Origin: Omphalotus guepiniiformis | Lineage: Eukaryota > Basidiomycota > Agaricomycetes > Agaricales > Omphalotaceae | Assembly (NCBI GenBank): GCA_028554645.1 | Contig: JAQOOI010000079.1 | Span: 1,736,001 to 1,800,000, forward strand | DNA: 64,000 nt | Direction of reading: 5' to 3' | In this document: one piece after another, positions 57,603 to 64,000 of the stretch | Numbering within the stretch: the stretch's first letter is position 1 | Layout of the letters: the number at the start of each line of letters is the position of its first letter | Program-made: the position numbers and the translations under genes | Notes under the pieces: model-generated | The model's database searches: none | What the model was told of the DNA's origin: nothing | The model's input: only the letters and a program-made list of their open reading frames with translations

Positions 57603-60600
57603 ATGTCTCGCACCACAAATATCTTGTTTCTTCTTGTATTCATTTTCGCCTTCTGTCTGGCAGGAAACGGTGTATATGCCTTTGGGGCAGGGAATATTCC
57701 TTCGTGAGTGATTAGACAAGATTTCGATTCGGAGCTCACAGTTATGCGGATTAGATTCGCTTATCTGGAAGGAAAAGCCTTTCGGCACGGCGACATAGTG
57801 AGTGTTGACCTTATCCGATCTCTGCATGGATCTGTTGCTCATCAGGCATTTGTGGTCAACAGGAAGATGCCCTTTCAGAATTAATGAAGAAAGGTGGTGG
57901 AGGTTTTGCTTTAGCAAGTGTATTGGGTAAAGGAGGTTCTAAATTTGGCGGACTTGATATCAAGAGAGTGTATTTTGGGTGCGTGATAGCCTATAGACAG
58001 TCTGCAAGTGCAAGGTTTCACTTCTATGTTTCTCTCAGGAACTGGCTTCGAGATTATAGTCAAGTAAGCTTTTGCTTTTCAGAAAAGCAGAGCCGTCTCG
58101 TGACAAGCTCTAATTTTTCAGGCTGTGGATATCGCGGGCTTGAAGAAGCTTCCTTTGCAGGTATGCTGCGCATATACTCCCTGCGTTTTGCGTGTATTAA
58201 ATGATTTCATAGACTATTCTCAACTTGTGTATGGTCCTCGGCTTTCTGGTGAATCAATTTGCGTGCTGTCTGAGAGCGACGAGCTTACAGTCTCCTCTTT
58301 AGGCTCACGGTTATGCAACAAATGAATTTGAGGTCACTATTGAACGATTGGGCGTGTATCTCCCTGTAGGTCGGCTGCATTTTATCACTAATTTGATCCT
58401 AATTGGTCTTAGACTGAACACATCGACAACCCGAAGGGCTATGGAGCTGGCGAAGACGCTAGGACCTATGATTCTCGGTTACGAGGGCCTGTAGATGTGA
58501 GCTCACTTTTCCTCATTCCAGTTCTCGCACTCATGTTTCCTCAGCCAAGGGAGCTTGAGGTCGACACTCGCACCGGAATGAAAAACTACATTGCGAATGG
58601 TACAGTAGGCCTCGCTGTCGGGAGAACCGTTCTGACATGCATCAACCACAGAGGCTGGTGGCTGGGATACATCCAAAGCATTGGTTCGACGGACTCTGGA
58701 ACGGTGTATTCATCTCGGCCGCCAACACCGTGCACAAGGCCGTAAACAAGATGAATACGAGGCATACCGACTCCTTGGACAAGCTGTACGGTTGGATATC
58801 ATTGTAACTAATCACCTCATACTAATTGGGTTCACGTAGATGCACACACTGGAAGATTATCCTGCACATTCCAACTTTTGCGAGCTTGCGTTGGCATCTT
58901 TAGGCTATAACGACGTATTTGTCCATGTTGGTGACCAAGTGAGGATTCAGGCTCCTAATGGAAAGCGAGTTGCGCCCATTGTCACTGGTCTGTTTTTCTG
59001 TCCTCTCGTTGCAGTATGAGCTGACAGCCAACGTGCTTGCAGGGACCTTTGGATCGAGCGACTTCATTCACTCCTTATTAGGAGGTGAGTATTGCGCTAC
59101 TGCTGTATCGATGTGTTGAGTGACTGTTGCTTCCACAGAGGCTACCGATCATCTCGTACGTGCCGTTGAGGCCGATTTCGTCACTACCTCCTCTAATTCA
59201 TGTTTTCTCAACAGAGTCAGGCTTCTGTCACTGATCTCAACAAGGAATTCGCTAAGGCACGTTCCGCCGAACGCTCCGGACCAGGTGGTTCCAATAGTCC
59301 ATCAAACGTCTTGCGTGACTTGTTCTTTTCCCTACCAGGCGGTTCTGGTGGAGAGATGTCTCGTGAGATGGAGAGCATCGAGAGAATTCGAGCTGGCCCA
59401 CAGCAAGGCGGAAAGAGACCTGAGGATATGAGCCCGCAGGAACTTCACGCCGTGTTGTGGCAAGTGTTGAGCTTCAGGGATTCGGTTGCGAAAAAGATTG
59501 AGAAGACCATTGGTACGTTGTGGATTCAGGTACAGGTGTTTCAAGATCTAGACTCAATTCTCCTGCAGAGAAGATTCCCGGACTGGGCCCATTAATTGAG
59601 AAGATCATGGATTCTATTTCAGGTGAGTTCGTGGATCTGATTTGTGCTAATTTGACCTAAACTAATTTGACCTAAATGTTCGTCGGGATTAGTTTTTGTT
59701 TTCACCACCCTGGAGGTAAGCACTCAACAACCTGTACATTTTTCTGATGCTCATGGACTTCAACTGTAGCCGTTTGTCAAGCCTTTGTTGCAGACCACCA
59801 CCAACGGTCTTCAAACCGTGTCAGGAGAAGTTATCGACAACCACGACCAGTATGAAGTTTTCAATGACCCAAGAGCTGTTAGTCTTTAACTACACTGGCG
59901 CTGTGGCGTGTTATTAACAGATTCATTAGTCAGATCCCACTCATTCGTTCTTGAGTAAAGATCATTTCGTATGTCATTGCTGCTGTCTTCATGCTGGTTG
60001 ACTTGCTCAATTCTGGTTTCAATAGAATCTCATTCTGAATGAACCTGCTGGCCACCTGGCGAAGATCATTGTCGTATGTGTTCTACTCTATCCTTGAAGT
60101 TTGTTGGGTTAACGTAACTCTAAGACACATGCGGTTACATTGGTCGTGAAAGCATGGGACGACACTTCCATGAATGTGCATCAAATCACAGAAGATATCA
60201 CTTCGTGCCTGTACGTGCTCAATACTTGATAGACCTCATTCACTCAATCAACGGTATCACAGCTTCCACCCCGATTTCCACAACTCATCCTCAAAAATCC
60301 AGCGAGAAATGATGCAGTATATGCAGACCTGGGTTCAGCAACTTGGATCCAAACAACGCGACACGCTACGTCGTCTCACTAAGGAAGCCGTTCGCAATCA
60401 TGACAATATTCGCCTCGCAGGAGATGGCGGCGTTCCAGAAACCCAGGGCTCGTATGCGTATAACCAGGGCGTCCAAGCACAGCACAACTTGCAAGGATAT
60501 GTGAGTCAAATCCCTGGCGTATCGCAAGCGCAGTCCTTGCTAGGCAGTTTTGGTGGTGGCGGGAGCGGTGGGCGAAGAGATATCCCTGGTTCAGGAGATT

Positions 60601-61235
60601 CTCCATATCCTGGAGCAACTCATGGTGCACCTCAGCATTACCATGGACCACCACCTCCAACCACAGGTGAAGCTGCGGGATACTACGGCTCTGGACATTC
60701 CTCATCTCCTGCACCGTCTGCACCTTCTTTCCCTGGCGCACCCTCCCATTATGCACCACCTTCCGGAGCTCCTCCGGTCAGCTCTGCGCCTTCAGGGCCC
60801 GGGGCACATGGACATTACGGACCACCCACTGGAGCTCCACCAGGAGGCTCTGCACCCTCGTTCCCCGGCGCACCGACGATGCCGTCTGAATACCGTGCAG
60901 GATATGCCCCTTCGTACTCTTCCCCACAGCCATCATTCCCCGGTGCGGATGTACCTCCGAATTTCCCTGACACAGGAGCGTCTGCTTATCCACAGCCACA
61001 CCACCACCATCAGCACCATTCTCCGCTACCTCCCAGCGGGTTTGCTCCGCCGCCGCTTGGAGGCGGGCCAGGTTTCCCTGAGTCTAACCCGTATGGGCCA
61101 CCTGGCGGTGGTCCTTCGTTCCCTGGTGCAGATCCTTATGAACAACAAGCACCTCCGTTTCCTGGTGCCCCACCTCGTTTCCCTGATCATCAGCAAGGTG
61201 GATATAATTCGTACGGTGGTAGTTCGGGGTGGTAA
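57603..61235 (+). CDS. het-C: HET-C heterokaryon-incompatibility-type protein
   Basis: A secreted or surface protein of the Het-C family; in Neurospora, het-c alleles act in non-self recognition after hyphal fusion. The start at 57603 gives MSRTTNILFLLVFIFAFCLA, a signal peptide ending near VYAFGAGNIPS. The Het-C core is complete: FRHGDIEDALSELMKK, IKRVYFGNWLRDYSQAVDIA, HGYATNEFEVTIERLGVYLP, EHIDNPKGYGAGEDARTYD, ELEVDTRTGMKNYIAN, AYRLLGQ with MHTLEDYPAHSNFCELAL, and VTGTFGSSDFIHSLLGEATD. Helical segments such as IPGLGPLIEKIMDSISV follow. The last about 280 residues are a Pro/Gly/Ser-rich repeat tail (PSFPGAP, GAPPG units) ending YNSYGGSSGW. Fifteen or more exons, no disruption found. The variable tail and the partial copy at 50230-51585 make the locus a candidate for diversification. 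Confidence 0.9.
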
Positions 61236-61860
61236 AAATGCCTCGGTTTTATTGTTTCCTTTTCAAAAAAACCTGTTCAATTGCGTGTACTTCTACCCCA
61301 ACAAGGCGAAAGGCATCAGTTATGGGGAAAAATGTCTTTATGTATCGTTCGTGTAGAATCTAAGGCTGTGTAGCAAGGATGTGTAGCTTCATTGAATAGG
61401 TTGGATCTCACGCCATTTGATCTGCGTACCAATTTGGATGAGACGAAATCCAAATCGGGATTCTAATTTCTGAGGATGTCTGAATATATCCGACGTTCAA
61501 CTGTCCTTCTGTCGTCGGACGGCCTAAAGTCTTACATCGCAGCGAGAGAATGAGGACATTGACAGGAAACGAGAATAGTTTTAATTGCTTTAAGATCATC
61601 AGCCTACTTGTCATTTTTAGCAAATAAAGTATGTGAATACTGAAGTGCAAAGCAAGAACTGGGAAACCAGAGCCTTCTTGGCTCTGACCGTTCCCCGCAA
61701 AAGGTAGGTCATGTCGATGTCAGATATTCGCTCTATATTGCATCATATGTCAGACAAGCCAGTCGGTTTGTGATATATAACATCGCTCTTTCAGCGCACA
61801 GTGAAACATCTTCCCATTAGCAAACAGTCAATACATCTTACCTTTTTGCATTTGAAAAGA
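61236..61860. other. Intergenic, het-C 3' flank
   Basis: About 625 nt, AT-rich, including the promoter of the small gene at 61861. Nothing else was recognised. Confidence 0.45.
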
Positions 61861-62336
61861 ATGCCCTACAAAGTAAGCATCTACTTCGTCCCTTCGTATT
61901 TTTCCTCGTCGCTGAACAAGAGCACATTCCAGGTCGGTGACTGCGTCGAGTACCGACCGATCAGTGGTGAGAGCGATAACATTTCCTCCTCTACCGGCGA
62001 GATTGTTCAAGTTTGCCGTGAGACTGGTGGTCAAGTGAGTACAACAGACCCTCCCGTGGCCTGACTCGAGTCCCCTCGGAGTCAGCGTTGCACGTTAAGC
62101 GTTGAACTCTTGCGACTACAGGCTTCTGAGGATCAACTACGCTATGTGATTCGAAATTACAACGTAAGTCGAATGAATGAGCTCTTGCGGCTTTTTTATG
62201 ATCACTCACCAGGCTATCACCTCATCTTAGACTGGCAAGGAAACTAAGTATAAAGAGTACCATATCGTAGGGAAAGCGTCCTCAGACTGGCAAGGAAACT
62301 GAATATAAAGAGTACCATATCGTAGGGAAAGCGTAA
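61861..62336 (+). CDS. Small Tudor-like (HVA1-type) protein with duplicated last exon
   Basis: Four short exons. ATG at 61861 reads MPYK. Then, after an intron with GTAAGC donor, comes VGDCVEYRPISGESDNISSS plus TGEIVQVCRETGGQ; next ASEDQLRYVIRNYN; last TGKETKYKEYHIVGKA. The VGDxVxYRPxxGxxxNxSxSxGxI pattern and the short length resemble the small fungal HVA1/DUF2945 Tudor-like proteins, about 67 residues here. Function is unknown. The terminal exon exists twice, at 62231 and 62286, each right after an AG acceptor. Use of the first gives an extended end with stop 62300-62302; use of the second gives VGKA and TAA at 62334-62336. Confidence 0.65.
62226..62333 (+). repeat. Tandem duplication of terminal exon with its 3' splice site
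   Basis: Two units of 54-55 nt: TCTTAGACTGGCAAGG... and TCCTCAGACTGGCAAGG..., each ending ATCGTAGGGAAAGCG. They differ by very few bases (for example ACTAAG versus ACTGAA), so the duplication is recent. Confidence 0.95.
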
Positions 62337-64000
62337 CTTTGTTTTTTGCGAAATCTTGTATCATAGTCATCATTCGTTGCGTGCCCGGAGGTTGTAATTC
62401 TGAATTCAATGAGATCGTTCTCCGACTCGATGTTTAGGAGTTTTTCGTGTTTCTGTACGATCGTGAGTTGACAAACGTTCCCCCTTCGCCAGGGCTTTGT
62501 TTGCTGTTTGCTTTATGATATCCACGGAGTATCGCAAGGTGCCGGTGAACCTTCACATTGTATGCTTGAACTTGTTACATTGTGGAGGGTATATACGAAG
62601 AGTCGAAGACTAATCCTTTTTCAGATCTTGTATTACTTTGTTATTGTTGGTGCATGTTTGGGAAATACGATACATCCTAACAAAGCTTCCTTTTTCGGTG
62701 GTTGTTGCTACTCTACAGTGACTTTTACATGTTGTGGATCTAATCTTCCTGTATCGTGCCCATACCGCCACTCTCGCATTATATAGCGGGCGCAAGTACT
62801 CTATCCGCAATGGAATTGTATGTTACTCCCAGCTATTAGTTAGGTGGTCTTTTCGCCTCCAATCATTGTCATCGTGCAGGAGAAGTTTTCCAAAATTCTT
62901 ACCATCGTCTGGCCAACTTTGAATGAGCCGCCTCGAATTGACGCTAAATGATCAAGGGCATCCAGGTGAGCCTAAAGGCCGAGGTTTCGTTGCCGTCAAC
63001 TGACTGGGTATTTCGTTTAGGGGGATTAGATTCCTACCCGGGTGCAAAATGACAAGATCGCTAGTGAGGGCCTACAGTAACTGCCAGAAGCGAGAGCAAG
63101 GTGTAAGGTGTAATCGAGAGAGGAGGGTCTTGAAGTTTCGCTAGAATCGTTAATGTCAGAGCCGGAACGGCACGAGCGTGAGTAGTAGTCTTCATCGTGA
63201 ACGTTCCTTCCGCGGTTGCGTGATATTTCTCGCAGATCGCACATTATTTCAACAAAGAGTTAGATGCTGCTTGAGCACTCTCACTAACGTCGATTGATGC
63301 CTGACGATACCCACTAATCATTCGTGGCAAGTTCCCAAAACCAGAACTCTTAAACCCAGCGGCATTCGGAGGGAGGTCTTGCTGCGGCGAAAGCGAAAGT
63401 TATTTGTGGTAAGAAAAAGGTCCTGCAATTCCAGATAATACATAAGATACCACGTAAAAAGACATAGGCGGTAACCGTGGATTTTCGGAGCGGTTAAAAA
63501 GTGCACAGAATCTGAGTCCGTTGCGATCCCGCGATGAACATGAGCATCAGATGAGACGATGAGAATTGCCTTTGCCTAGAGGCATGGTGCATGTAAGGCC
63601 GAGAAACAGGTCCAGTGGTGAAGTTTACCTCATGTGAACCTTGGTCTTGTTCCGCGACATACCCATTCTGCCGATTTCTCTTGTCTGTTGTCACCATAGG
63701 AGGGTCTTGTGATGGCCTATGACAGCCTAATGACTAGTTTGAGGTAATTTGACACCAAATGAACGGGGACCAGTGCGGTGAGCAACCGCTATGTTTGGAA
63801 TAGAATGAATTTTCCGAAAGATCCATCAAGAAAGACGCCATCGGACCTTGAACAAGGAACACAATTGCTTGCTTGAATGACGGAGTATGGCAAAGAATAG
63901 AGGACCACCAGGTGCACTTGACGGGAGTTAGATTTATTACACAAATATAGCCCTGTAAAGAAAGTAAGTAAGAAAAGCAACATGTGCGAACGTAGGTTTG
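62337..64000. other. No gene recognised to the window end
   Basis: About 1.66 kb. A 92-residue plus-strand open frame at 62508-62786 and several 60-70 residue minus-strand frames have no recognisable motif and cannot be joined into a family I know. A gene running off the right edge is possible. Confidence 0.4.

Noticed and set aside
60550..61356. 268-residue frame (and a 126-residue minus-strand frame at 60379-60759) in the het-C tail
   Set aside because: Both are shadow frames of the Pro/Gly/Ser-rich het-C C-terminus, whose biased codons keep other frames open.

Overview
The window is nuclear DNA from a filamentous basidiomycete, almost certainly an Agaricomycete. The evidence is short GT-AG introns of about 50-70 nt in nearly every gene, compact housekeeping genes with divergent promoters, Agaricomycete-type families (FucP/BSC6-like MFS, seven-helix orphan membrane proteins, GT61-like glycosyltransferases, long Ser/Pro-rich single-pass proteins), and a non-LTR retrotransposon fragment. 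Exon borders were read by eye from splice sites and family conservation, so spans are more reliable than internal exon edges.

Left part (1-22 kb). Two near-identical MFS transporter genes lie in inverted orientation: arm A at 1-1610 (cut by the window edge) and arm B at 16161-17749. Between them are about 14.5 kb of housekeeping genes: an F-box-like protein, Sec62 (ER translocation), a GRE2-type NAD(P)-dependent reductase, an ELYS-type nuclear pore protein, Sec24 (COPII coat) and cytosolic seryl-tRNA synthetase. Arm B is followed by a PITH-domain protein, the mitochondrial ATP synthase assembly factor ATP10 and a histone H2A.

Middle (22-45 kb). A decayed stretch with an intron-like repeat comes first (22.1-23.2 kb). 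It is followed by a Ser/Pro-rich single-pass membrane protein, a YAT-type amino-acid permease and a DHA1-type MFS exporter. A gene-poor region (34.5-40 kb) holds a 5'-truncated LINE insertion with a 16-bp target-site duplication and a poly(A) tail. Then come a GT61-like glycosyltransferase, a CoA-binding-fold protein, an intron-containing tRNA-Gly(GCC) and the SDH assembly factor SDH5/SDHAF2.

Right part (45-64 kb). This is the most unusual region. An SR splicing factor (RRM plus two CCHC knuckles), orphan seven-helix membrane proteins and a het-C (heterokaryon incompatibility) gene form a locally duplicated cluster. Its order is SR gene, 7TM copy 1 (frameshifted), het-C pseudogene, SR pseudogene, 7TM copy 2, 7TM copy 3, intact het-C. 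The het-C pseudogene joins directly to the SR pseudogene, which marks a tandem-duplication junction. Beyond it lies a small gene whose last exon, with its own 3' splice site, has been tandemly duplicated. The final 1.6 kb shows no recognisable gene.
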